NCBI GenBank assembly: GCA_016464795.1
Contig: JAEKNN010000030.1
Coordinates: 1 to 64,000 of the forward strand
Origin: Candidatus Amunia macphersoniae
GTDB lineage: Bacteria; Chloroflexota; Dormibacteria; Aeolococcales; Aeolococcaceae
Length of the DNA: 64,000 nucleotides
Direction: 5' to 3'
This document shows positions 15,036 to 23,261 of the stretch, in pieces; the stretch's first letter is position 1, and each line of letters starts with the position of its first letter. The notes beneath the pieces are model-generated. The model did not search any database. It was not told where the DNA came from and worked only from the letters and a program-made list of their open reading frames with translations. The translations under genes were made by a program, and so were the position numbers.

Positions 15036-16001
15036 TCAGCCGCGGCGGGTTCGGGAGCGGCGCCGACCCTCGTGCATCGCCTGCACACGGCCTGCAGGGA
15101 TCGCCCTCCCCTCTTCGACCAGTCCGGGTGGCAACGGCTGCGCCCGCGGCATGGTGGCCGCCCATCGGTCGCCATCACCGAGGAGCCGCAGCGCCGTGTG
15201 CACAGTGAAGTCGCCGGGCCTCACCCGGTCGAGCTCTTCCCAGTCGACCGGGAACGATACGGGCGTCCCCGCCCGCAGTCGCGGGCTGTACGCGGCCACC
15301 ACGGTCGCGCCACCGACCCTTGTTGCATCGACGAACACACGGCCGCCGCGGTCCTCCTTCATGAACGCCGTGGTGGCCAGGCTCGGATCGAGTCGCTCTG
15401 CGCGTGTCGCGAGGGCGCGTGTCGCTGCCGCCGCCTCCTCGACCGGCGCTCCGCCGGCAATGGGCACGAAGACATGCACGCCCTTGGCGCCGCTGGTCTT
15501 GACGGCTCCCTCGAGGGCCGCATCGGCGAGCGCCTGGCGAACCATATGTGCAGCCCGGACTGCCATGGGGAAGGGGTCGGCGCCGGGCGGGTCGAGGTCG
15601 AGCACCAGGTGCGTGACGCGGTCGGGAGAGGCGGCCGTGGTGAGGGCTGGGTGGTACTCGACGGCACGCTGATTGGCGAACCACAGCAGAGTCCGACGGT
15701 CGTTGCACAGCGCGTACGTAACCTCCCGCTTCGAGGATTCCGCCCACGAGCTGACCCGCTCGACCCATTCCGGGGCGTAACTCGGCAGGTTCTTTTGCAT
15801 GAACGCCTCCTGCCCGCGGTGCACCCGGATCACGGAGAGCGCGTGGTCACGCAGCACCGGAAGAAGGCGATCGGCCACACCGTCGAGGTAGTCGACGAGG
15901 TCACGCTTGGTGGCGCTTGCGCCCTCGAACAAGGGGTCATCGAGGTTGCTGAGCGGAACTCCCTCCCGCTCATCCCCACCAGCGGTCGGTGCTGCTGCCA
16001 T
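15036..16001 (-). CDS. ligD: LigD-type primase-polymerase (non-homologous end-joining polymerase domain)
   Basis: A 321-residue protein corresponding to the LigD polymerase (archaeo-eukaryotic primase fold) domain alone. Family blocks are LSNLDDPLFEGASATKRDLVDYL, FMQKNLPSYAPEWV, LLWFANQRAVEYHP, the catalytic DLD at about 135-137 in LVLDLDPPG, and VKTSGAKGVHVFVPI. The polymerase adds templated nucleotides during Ku-dependent break repair. There is no ligase or phosphoesterase domain and no ku gene in view, so those functions must be encoded elsewhere. I chose the ATG at 16001, which has AGGGG five bases upstream; a longer frame from a TTG at 16055 is possible. The C terminus ends in a basic tail. 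Confidence 0.85.
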   Translation of the reverse strand: MAAAPTAGGDEREGVPLSNLDDPLFEGASATKRDLVDYLDGVADRLLPVLRDHALSVIRVHRGQEAFMQKNLPSYAPEWVERVSSWAESSKREVTYALCNDRRTLLWFANQRAVEYHPALTTAASPDRVTHLVLDLDPPGADPFPMAVRAAHMVRQALADAALEGAVKTSGAKGVHVFVPIAGGAPVEEAAAATRALATRAERLDPSLATTAFMKEDRGGRVFVDATRVGGATVVAAYSPRLRAGTPVSFPVDWEELDRVRPGDFTVHTALRLLGDGDRWAATMPRAQPLPPGLVEEGRAIPAGRVQAMHEGRRRSRTRRG

Positions 16002-16350
16002 GAACACCCCTGACGCCCTTCGCGGGCCATGTTGCTGAGCGCCGTCCCAGTCCAATCATGTCGCCCCGTCACCACGAGCCCTCAGCCCCCGGCCCAAGAA
16101 TATGACAGTGACACTATCACGCCGCTGCTGCCGCCGACGTCACTGCTGAAAGGCGGTGAACCTCGTCAGCTCGGTGGTGGACCAGCCGTCATCCTCACGC
16201 GGTTTGAATCGGCGGGTCTCGGCGCGGCACGGGCGTCGCGTTATCAGCGACGTGCTGGTTTCACCGTGGGTGAGGAACCGATCGAGAATTTCGACCGAGG
16301 TCCAGCGACCAGCTCACCAGAGCCAGGCGGGACAAGGTGCTTGGCGCTCG
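16002..16350. other. Intergenic stretch upstream of ligD
   Basis: There is no supported gene. It should hold the ligD promoter. The imperfect dyad GTGATAGTGTCAC (minus strand, about 16110-16122) and CATATT beside it are the only promoter-like features I see. Confidence 0.35.
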
Positions 16351-17526
16351 CTACTGACCCGCTCGCGAGCTCCCACCGCCACTGGGCGATTCCAAGGGAT
16401 TGACGCTCGCCCTGCCGGCGGCGAGCGCCGCGCGGTCCTTCACGCCCGGTAGCTCAGCAGGTGGTTCTTGGGCGTTCGCCTCCCAGTTGCCCTCGTCGTA
16501 CAAGCGAAGGTATGACGCAGCCATCTGGGACGGACTGAATCGCACGCGCGTAGCCTCGGCGCAGGCCCATGGATCGAGTCCTGCCACTGCCGGCACCGCG
16601 GCAGCCATGCCGTCGACATCCTGGACCAGGAAGCCTGTAACGCCCTCGGTGACCAGTTCGGGCGCGGCGCCGCGAGCCATGGCGATCACCGGAGTACCGC
16701 TGGCCATCGCCTCCACGATCGCCAGACCGAAGGGCTCGTCCCACTGGATCGGGGCCAGTGCAGCATGAGCGCGCGCCAGCAGTTGGGCCTTCTGCTCGCC
16801 AGCGGCGTTGACGACGTGCACCACCCGATCGCCATCGACAGCCGGCGCGACGTGCCGCTGGAAGTAGTCGGTGGCCTCTGGGATGTCTTCAACCTTGCCC
16901 GCCAGCACCAGGCGCATCCCGACCCGACGGGCCACCTCGATGGCGAGGTGCTGGCCCTTGTCCGGGCAAATGCGCGCCAGACAGAGGAGATATGGCTGCT
17001 TCTCCGCGGGCGTCACTCGGAGAGCCTCGACATCGACCGCATTGTGGACGGTGCCGATCCAGGGCAGTTCCGAGGCGAGGTTGCGCTGGGCCGCGCTGAT
17101 GGCGACGAATCCGACGTGGCCCGGGACTGTTGAGTAAAAGGTCGAGTACGCCTCGGGGATGCTGCCGTGCACCGTGTGCACCACCGGCGCGACGTTGACG
17201 AGGGAGGCTGCGACCAGACTGGAAAAGCCGCAGTGGTCATGAATGACGTCGATCCTGCCGAGTTGCGTGAGTGCAGTGCTGATACGACCCGCGTAGGTCA
17301 GCTCTCGCAGGCGCTCATCCGGTCTGCCGAGATCACGCCGCCACCAACGCGGCGCGAGGACTGTCGCGTCCGGCCGCGACCCCTCGGCAGCGAGAAGCGT
17401 GACACGCTGGCCTCGGTCCCGGAGCCCGTCGCAGAGCAGGTCGACGACAAGTTCGATGCCCCCGTAACCGTCGGGTGGAACGGGGTACCACGGCGGCGCC
17501 ACCAAGACGATATGGAGTTGTCTCAT
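16351..17526 (-). CDS. Glycosyltransferase family 4 protein
   Basis: A 391-residue GT-B enzyme. The N-terminal half opens RQLHIVLVAPPWYPVPPDGYGGIELVV, the donor/acceptor glycine-rich loop of GT4 enzymes. The C-terminal half has YLLCLARICPDKGQHLAIEVAR, LAPIQWDEPFGLAIVEAMASGTPVIA (the E-x7-E motif) and GAAPELVTEGVTGFLV. These enzymes retain anomeric configuration and transfer sugar from an NDP-sugar. The acceptor is unknown. I chose the ATG at 17526, where homology begins; CACGGT lies six bases upstream and no ribosome binding site is present. It follows the GH65 fusion gene on the same strand after a 226-base gap, which hints at a shared role in disaccharide or storage-sugar metabolism. Confidence 0.83.
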   Translation of the reverse strand: MRQLHIVLVAPPWYPVPPDGYGGIELVVDLLCDGLRDRGQRVTLLAAEGSRPDATVLAPRWWRRDLGRPDERLRELTYAGRISTALTQLGRIDVIHDHCGFSSLVAASLVNVAPVVHTVHGSIPEAYSTFYSTVPGHVGFVAISAAQRNLASELPWIGTVHNAVDVEALRVTPAEKQPYLLCLARICPDKGQHLAIEVARRVGMRLVLAGKVEDIPEATDYFQRHVAPAVDGDRVVHVVNAAGEQKAQLLARAHAALAPIQWDEPFGLAIVEAMASGTPVIAMARGAAPELVTEGVTGFLVQDVDGMAAAVPAVAGLDPWACAEATRVRFSPSQMAASYLRLYDEGNWEANAQEPPAELPGVKDRAALAAGRASVNPLESPSGGGSSRAGQ

Positions 17527-17752
17527 CCAGATACCGTGCGAGAGCGAGGGCATAGGCGATGTCGGGTGCTCACATGCAACCGTCGGCCGCGGCGGCGGAA
17601 AGCGCCAGTGCTGCCGGCATCCTCATGAGGATTGCGCCGACGCCGCACTGCAACATGCCGCGCAATTTGCAAGAACGCGTATCCAACCCTTTAGGGTACC
17701 AGCCTCGCTGCTGCCTTGTCTGCGCAGCGCGTACACGCCCGTCGGGTCTCGC

Positions 17753-20302
17753 TCAGCCCTGGGTAACCTTCACGTCGAGGGGGCGGTCGGTCTCCACCTG
17801 GGCTCCGTCGTGGTCGATTCGGACCTTCACGCGCACTCCACGGTAGACAACGCGAACTGTGAGGTCCTGCCAGGCGTCGGGTAGGCGCGGATTGACCGTC
17901 AGGCCATCGCCGTTCGGCTGGATTCCCGCAAAACCCTCCGCCATGGCCAGCCAGACACCACCCATGGTGGCCGTGTGCAACCCATGAGCGGTCGTCGGGG
18001 AGGCATTGTCGACGTCGATGCCTGCGGCAAAGTGGAGCAGGTCCAGCGCCTCGGGATGGCGCCAAGCGCGGGCAAGCAGAGCCGCGTGAACGGCCGGGGA
18101 CAGCGAGCTGCCGTGGGCGGTGATCGGCAGATAGCGATCGAGGTTGGGCAGCAGTGAACCCGGCTCGACTTCCCCCGGCACCATCAGATGCAGCATCAGC
18201 GCGTCGGCCTGCTTCAACACCTGGAGCGACTGGATACGGTCGAACCCGATCAGCGAGTCGGCCGCGAGCGGACCGGGCCCGTAGGCCTCGCGAAGGGGAA
18301 ATGGGGTCAGGCTCGAGAACCCGGCGAACTGTTCGTAAACACGGCTGTGCGGGTCGTACCCATCCACCAGGCGGTCGGCCAACGTGCCCCACCGTTGCAC
18401 CTCACGGTCGTCGCAGTGTGATGCTGCGCGGGTGACCGCGGCTCTCAGGTTCCATCGGGCGATGACGTTGGTGAATGCGTTGTCATCGACGTCGTCGTGG
18501 TATTCGTCGGGTCCGATGACGTGACGGATGTGCGCCGAGCCGTCAGAGTCACTCTCAATGCGCGAAGCCCAGTACCGCGCAGTCTCGACCAGGAGTTGCT
18601 CGAGTGGGCCGCGACGGAAGCCGTCGTCACCCGTCCAGTCGACGTAACGGCATGCCGCCCAAGCCACGTCAGCGACGATGTGCTCCTCCATCTCACCGGT
18701 GCGAACCACCACCTTCTCCCCGCGCGGTCCGGTCACCATCGTGGGGGTGATCTCGCGACCGGTGCTCGCCGACTCCCACGGGAACTTGGCTCCGTCACGG
18801 CCCAGCTGGCGCGCCTGTTCCATGGCGGGACCGATGCGACGGACCCGGTACTCGAGCATCGCCCGGGCAGCCGCCGGGCATGTCGCCGCCAGAAATGGAA
18901 TCACGAAGACATCCGAGTCCCAGAAGACGTGGCCGCTGTAGCCATCACCGCTGAGACCGCGCGCGCCCAGCGCAGCCTCTCCACTGGTTGCGACCGCGCT
19001 CATGAGCTGGAACAGCGAGAACCGAACGTTGCGCTGCAGCTCGTCGTCGCCGCTGATCTGGATATCAGCGTCAGTCCATCGAGCTGCCCATGCCTGCCGG
19101 TGTGCGCGATACGCAGCGGTGACCCCGCGCGCTCGTGCGTCGTCGGCTCGCGAGCGTGCCACGCCCACATCGCCCGACGCATACACTGCGATCCGCTGGA
19201 GGATGGCGGACCCTCGGCCGTCATCCTCCCGCACGTCGCTCACATGGATCGCCAGCGGACCGTTCTCCGACGTGTCGATCTCACTCTCGCTCCGGCGAGG
19301 CTCTGACGGCCCCAGGAGCGTCGGTTCACCCGCAGCCCACAGCACTGCGGTTCCGGGGTCAGCCAGCGAGCTGAAGCCCACCGAGGACGCCCGCTGACCG
19401 TCCTGTTCAATCTGCTGAGCAAGCACTCCGGCGCGCAGGTCGAGCACCCGGGATAGGCGCGCATTTGCTTCCAGCGTGGCGGGGAGCTGGTTCCACGCGG
19501 CGTACGGGCGCAGATGCTCTGCCGATCCCTCTCCCTCGTAGACGCCTGCGGCCAGCGTCTCGGCGCGAACGGACGGGTGGGACAGCAGCGGTGCTCCGAT
19601 GGTGCCGATGACACCGTCGGCGACGGTGAGGACCGAGGCACGGGCACGTTCGTTCTGCTCGTCAAAGCCATCGATGGCTACGGACCACTCCGCCGCGGGG
19701 CTGAGCACCGGCGGGTCGCCCTGGCACCGTCGACGGCGTTGGTCATCGAGGACCGCGAGGAGGCGGTCTGGGCCAGCTGGCAAGCCCGGGGCGCCGGGCA
19801 ACGTGCCGAACTCGTCCCCGATGACGATCACATCTGCGGGTGCGATTCCGTGGTCCCAGAGATTCGCAAACGTCCAGCGGGCAGCCTCGGCCTTGTCGGG
19901 CGTCCCCTCGCGCCGCAGAAAAAGGGTGGGACCAGCGTGCCCACACTCGAAGATCTCGGAACCGCGGTTGACACACAGGATGAGTCGACCCGGACCGGCG
20001 GGGCGCGCTCGGAGCTGTCCGTCAACGGTATCCACATCGGTGCTGGTGATCACCACCATGTCGAACCCTGCCGCGCAAAGATCCTCGATGACCTCGCGCA
20101 GCCGCCCGGCGTCGGCGCTGCGATGGGCGACCAATGTGCCGTCCCCGTCTGCGACACATGCTTCACAGCGACGGAGGGCCACGCCAAACGGCGGCGTCGG
20201 AAGGATCAGCCGGGCTTCGTCGCCACCGCTGAGCGGCGCGGAGGTTGGGGTTGACCGGCGGCGACGTGACAGTCTGTCGGCCGCCCCGTCCAGGTCCTTC
20301 AT
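17753..20302 (-). CDS. HAD phosphatase-like domain fused to glycoside hydrolase family 65
   Basis: An 849-residue protein with two parts. Residues about 45-200 look like a HAD phosphatase: DGDGTL (motif I), VVITSTD (II), a Lys in PDKAEAARW (III) and VIGDEFG (IV). Residues about 215-849 are GH65: GLSGDGYSGHVFWDSDVF, the general-acid block VIGPDEYHDDVDDNAFTN, LPITAHGSSLSPAVHA and a C-terminal beta domain. GH65 members phosphorolyse or hydrolyse alpha-glucosides such as trehalose, maltose, kojibiose or their phosphates. The HAD partner suggests handling of a sugar phosphate. I chose the ATG at 20302, with GGAGGA just upstream. The GT4 gene follows on the same strand. Confidence 0.85.
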   Translation of the reverse strand: MKDLDGAADRLSRRRRSTPTSAPLSGGDEARLILPTPPFGVALRRCEACVADGDGTLVAHRSADAGRLREVIEDLCAAGFDMVVITSTDVDTVDGQLRARPAGPGRLILCVNRGSEIFECGHAGPTLFLRREGTPDKAEAARWTFANLWDHGIAPADVIVIGDEFGTLPGAPGLPAGPDRLLAVLDDQRRRRCQGDPPVLSPAAEWSVAIDGFDEQNERARASVLTVADGVIGTIGAPLLSHPSVRAETLAAGVYEGEGSAEHLRPYAAWNQLPATLEANARLSRVLDLRAGVLAQQIEQDGQRASSVGFSSLADPGTAVLWAAGEPTLLGPSEPRRSESEIDTSENGPLAIHVSDVREDDGRGSAILQRIAVYASGDVGVARSRADDARARGVTAAYRAHRQAWAARWTDADIQISGDDELQRNVRFSLFQLMSAVATSGEAALGARGLSGDGYSGHVFWDSDVFVIPFLAATCPAAARAMLEYRVRRIGPAMEQARQLGRDGAKFPWESASTGREITPTMVTGPRGEKVVVRTGEMEEHIVADVAWAACRYVDWTGDDGFRRGPLEQLLVETARYWASRIESDSDGSAHIRHVIGPDEYHDDVDDNAFTNVIARWNLRAAVTRAASHCDDREVQRWGTLADRLVDGYDPHSRVYEQFAGFSSLTPFPLREAYGPGPLAADSLIGFDRIQSLQVLKQADALMLHLMVPGEVEPGSLLPNLDRYLPITAHGSSLSPAVHAALLARAWRHPEALDLLHFAAGIDVDNASPTTAHGLHTATMGGVWLAMAEGFAGIQPNGDGLTVNPRLPDAWQDLTVRVVYRGVRVKVRIDHDGAQVETDRPLDVKVTQG

Positions 20303-20422
20303 GTATCCTCCGCGATGCTGGCAGGACCCGGTCTGAGCAGATGCCTCGTGTGAGCCTAGCGCACCAAGCGCGATCGCGCCCTCGGAATCGTCAAACCGCC
20401 CCTGCACGCACGTCGATTCGCT

Positions 20423-20755
20423 CTATTTCGCAGGCAGCGACCGTGCGTACGCCACACCCCGAGCGACCCATGCCTCGAGCTGGCGCTTGGTCCGGACTCC
20501 GTCAGCGCCGATGCGCAGCCAGCCGTCCATCTCGCGTCCGCGCATCACGGCGATGTGAGCATGTGCTCGGTGAGCGAGGTCCGCGCTTTCGGCCGGGTCG
20601 ACGCGCAGCAGCAGTCCGCCTTGACCGCTGGCGCTCACCGCCATGTTTCCCTGAATCAGGAACGCCAGCCCACCGAACATGCGCTTCTCAGTGACGCCGG
20701 TCTCCGAGCGCACCAGCTCACGCACGCGGTTGGCGAGCTCTTCATCCAAGGCCAT
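20423..20755 (-). CDS. TfoX N-terminal domain protein
   Basis: A 110-residue protein matching the TfoX N-terminal domain: ELANRVRELVRSETGVTEKRMFGGLAFLIQGNMAVSASG, then LLLRVDPAESADL, and a C-terminal MDGWLRIGADGVRTKRQLEAWVARGVAYA helix. In many bacteria such stand-alone domains are annotated as competence-regulator-like, but their role is unproven. I chose the ATG at 20755, where the domain begins. TACACT lies nine bases upstream and there is no ribosome binding site. It is probably monocistronic. Confidence 0.78.
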   Translation of the reverse strand: MALDEELANRVRELVRSETGVTEKRMFGGLAFLIQGNMAVSASGQGGLLLRVDPAESADLAHRAHAHIAVMRGREMDGWLRIGADGVRTKRQLEAWVARGVAYARSLPAK

Positions 20756-20823
20756 CGGAACAGCAGTGTAGGAGCTCAGCCGCCGGTGCGCCGTCAACCC
20801 CCCAGACGCCTCCACCAGCGCTC

Positions 20824-21723
20824 CTACGACGGGCGCTCGACGATGGTATTGCGCAGCAGACCCACACCTTGGACCTCGGTCTCCATGACGTCACCGGGAC
20901 GCAGGAACTCGGGGGGATTGCGCGCGAAGCCGACGCCCTCGGGTGTCCCGGTGGCGATGAGCATTCCGGGCAGGAGGGTCATCCCGACGGAGAGCCACTC
21001 GATGACGGCGTCGACCGGGTAGATCATGTCGCGCGTGTTGGCGTCCTGCTTGACCACCCCGTTGACCCGCAGCCGCAGCCGCAGCGACTGAACGTCGGGC
21101 ACCTCGTCCTTGGTCAGCACCCACGGGCCCGTCGGGCACGATCCGTCCAGGCTCTTGCCCTTGAACCACTGTCCGCCCCACCCCTTCTGGAGGTCACGCG
21201 CGGTGATGTCGTTGACCACCGTGTAGCCGAACACGTGGTTGAGCGCGTTCGCGCGCCTGATGTTGTCTCCCGCGCGGCCCATCACCACGCCCAGCTCCAC
21301 CTCCCAGTCGATGCTGGTGCTGATGGCGGGATTGATGGTCACGTCGGCGTAGGGACCGTTGATGGTGGTGATCGCCTTGGTGAAGATGGTCGGTGGCTCC
21401 ACCTGTGTGTTGGTCGCGCGGGCGCCCTCCTCGGCGTGCTTCTGGTAGTTGCGCCCGATGCAGAGCACGTTTCCGCGGGGCGGATCGAACGGCGCAAGCA
21501 GCTCCAGGTCGGCGAGCTTTCGCACGCTTCCGGCCGCGGGTGACGACGCCAGCTCGCGGAGGCGTCTGAGGGCATCGTCGCCGCCGTCGATGACGCCGAG
21601 GATGTCCACCGGCAGGGTGGCCCGGCCGGACGCCGCGGCCACGTCAACGATCTCCCCCGCTGTGGCATCGCGGGCCACGCCGAGGCGGCGATGCCCGCTG
21701 TCCCGGAACATCAGCAGTTTCAT
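20824..21723 (-). CDS. Fumarylacetoacetate hydrolase family protein
   Basis: A 299-residue enzyme. An N-terminal beta domain (residues 1-75) precedes the catalytic FAH domain: NVLCIGRNYQKHAEE (general-base His), PTIFTKAITTINGP, SIDWEVELGVVMG (metal-binding Glu and Asp), YTVVNDITARDLQ, GSCPTGPWVLTKDEV and LLPGMLIATGTPEGVGF. The fold cleaves or hydrates 2-oxo acids with a divalent metal, for example in aromatic ring-cleavage or sugar-acid pathways. The substrate cannot be named. CAGAAT lies seven bases before the ATG at 21723. It is divergent from the isocitrate dehydrogenase gene, with 97 bases between them. Confidence 0.87.
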   Translation of the reverse strand: MKLLMFRDSGHRRLGVARDATAGEIVDVAAASGRATLPVDILGVIDGGDDALRRLRELASSPAAGSVRKLADLELLAPFDPPRGNVLCIGRNYQKHAEEGARATNTQVEPPTIFTKAITTINGPYADVTINPAISTSIDWEVELGVVMGRAGDNIRRANALNHVFGYTVVNDITARDLQKGWGGQWFKGKSLDGSCPTGPWVLTKDEVPDVQSLRLRLRVNGVVKQDANTRDMIYPVDAVIEWLSVGMTLLPGMLIATGTPEGVGFARNPPEFLRPGDVMETEVQGVGLLRNTIVERPS

Positions 21724-21820
21724 GAACCCTATTCTGGCCCGCCGGTCACCACCATCAGGCGTCGGGCCGTCGCTGATTTGCGACACTCGGACACATCCGT
21801 CAGTCGCAGGAGGCTTCACC

Positions 21821-22921
21821 TTGGCGCGCCACACCATCACGTTGATCCCCGGGGACGGGATCGGATACGAGGTCAGCCAGGCGGCGCGCCGCGTCATCGA
21901 CGCCACCGGTGCCGACATCGAATGGGACGTCCAGAACGCAGGCCTCGATGTGGTCGAGCAGTACGGCCAACCCATGCCTGACCACGTCCTCGAGTCGATC
22001 CGTCGCAACAAGGTGGCCATCAAGGGCCCGCTCACCACCCCGATCGGTACCGGCATCCGCAGTGTCAACGTCGCGCTGCGGCGTGAGCTCGACCTCTTCG
22101 CGCTGGTGCGACCCACCAAGTGGTATCCCGGCGTGCGCAGCCGTTACCAGGAGGTCGACCTCGTGGTCATCCGCGAGAACACCGAGGACCTCTACGCGGG
22201 CATCGAGTTCGCCGAGGGCGAGGAGGGGACGCTCGAGGTCATCGACACCATCGAGCGGCTCACCGGTCGCAGCATCCGCAGAGACTCCGGCATCAGCATC
22301 AAGCCGACCAGCATCACCGGCACCCAGCGAGTCTTTCGCTTCGCTTTCCAGTGGGCCATCGACAACGGCCGCCGCAAGGTGACCGCGGTGCACAAGGCGA
22401 ACATCATGAAGCACACCGACGGCCTCTGGCTCCGCATCGCCCAAGATGTGGCCAAGGAGTTTCCGCAGATCGAGTTCGATGACCGCATCGTCGACAACAT
22501 GGCCATGCAGCTAGTGCAGAAGCCCGAGCTGTACGACGTCATGGTGATGCCCAACCTGTTCGGTGACATTCTCAGCGACCTCTGCGCCGGCCTGGTCGGC
22601 GGTCTCGGGCTCGCGCCCGGCGCCAACACCGGCGATGAGATCGCGCTCTTCGAGGCGACACATGGGAGCGCGCCCAAGTATGCCGGCAAGAACGTGGCCA
22701 ACCCGATGGCGATGATGCTCAGCGGGATGATGATGCTGCGTCACATCGGCGAGAAGGACGCCGGCGACCGTCTGGAGGCTGCGGTCGCCCGGGTCATCGC
22801 CGGGGGCGCGCAGGTTACCTATGACATGAAACCCAACCGCGACGACCCCAGCGCCGTGGGCACCTCACAGGTCGCCGACGCGGTCATCGCCGAGTTGGAG
22901 CGCGCGCCGGTCGCGCGCTGA
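21821..22921 (+). CDS. Isocitrate/isopropylmalate dehydrogenase family, NAD-type isocitrate dehydrogenase
   Basis: A 366-residue beta-decarboxylating dehydrogenase. Visible blocks are LIPGDGIGYEV, RENTEDLYAGIE (substrate loop), TAVHKANIMKHTDGLW (catalytic Lys), MPNLFGDILSDL (metal Asp residues) and EATHGSAPKYAGKNVANP. ENTEDLYAGIE and the length point to NAD-dependent isocitrate dehydrogenase or a close homoisocitrate relative rather than LeuB. The start is a TTG at 21821 because AGGAGG lies seven bases upstream and homology starts at once; no ATG or GTG fits. In metabolism it would oxidise isocitrate to 2-oxoglutarate. Confidence 0.87.
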   Translation: MARHTITLIPGDGIGYEVSQAARRVIDATGADIEWDVQNAGLDVVEQYGQPMPDHVLESIRRNKVAIKGPLTTPIGTGIRSVNVALRRELDLFALVRPTKWYPGVRSRYQEVDLVVIRENTEDLYAGIEFAEGEEGTLEVIDTIERLTGRSIRRDSGISIKPTSITGTQRVFRFAFQWAIDNGRRKVTAVHKANIMKHTDGLWLRIAQDVAKEFPQIEFDDRIVDNMAMQLVQKPELYDVMVMPNLFGDILSDLCAGLVGGLGLAPGANTGDEIALFEATHGSAPKYAGKNVANPMAMMLSGMMMLRHIGEKDAGDRLEAAVARVIAGGAQVTYDMKPNRDDPSAVGTSQVADAVIAELERAPVAR

Positions 22922-22945
22922 GCGCGACGGCCCGACGACCTCCCT

Positions 22946-23170
22946 TCAGCCAATCCCACCGGCGGCGGTGAGCTTGCCGAGCAGCTCATGGCAGCGCACC
23001 GCGCGCTGTGCGTCCTCGGCCTTGCATTGCCTGAGAAATTCCACCACGTCCTGATGACCATGAGCGTCCTGCTCGTACTTCCCGTGTGCCTCCGCAGCCC
23101 TGAGCGCGTGGTACTGGATGCTCACCAGGTCATACACGATGTCGTCCGCGGGTGTGTGCTCGCTTGCCAT
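22946..23170 (-). CDS. Small helical hypothetical protein
   Basis: A 74-residue acidic, mostly helical protein (DIVYDLVSIQYHALRAAEAHGKYEQDA, then QCKAEDAQRAVRCHELLGKL). It resembles short ferritin-like hypothetical proteins found in actinobacteria and relatives, with an ExxH-like spacing, but metal binding is not established. A strong site, GAGGAGG, precedes the ATG. It is convergent with the dehydrogenase gene and lies 91 bases after the start side of ftsH's 3' end, so it appears to be its own unit. Confidence 0.7.
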   Translation of the reverse strand: MASEHTPADDIVYDLVSIQYHALRAAEAHGKYEQDAHGHQDVVEFLRQCKAEDAQRAVRCHELLGKLTAAGGIG

Positions 23171-23261
23171 TGTGCCTCCTCTCGATATCAGTTGTTGATG
23201 TCTGTCGATCCATGACCATTCGGCACGCGGCGTTGGTGCGTCAGAAACTGCTCTCTGGCGC

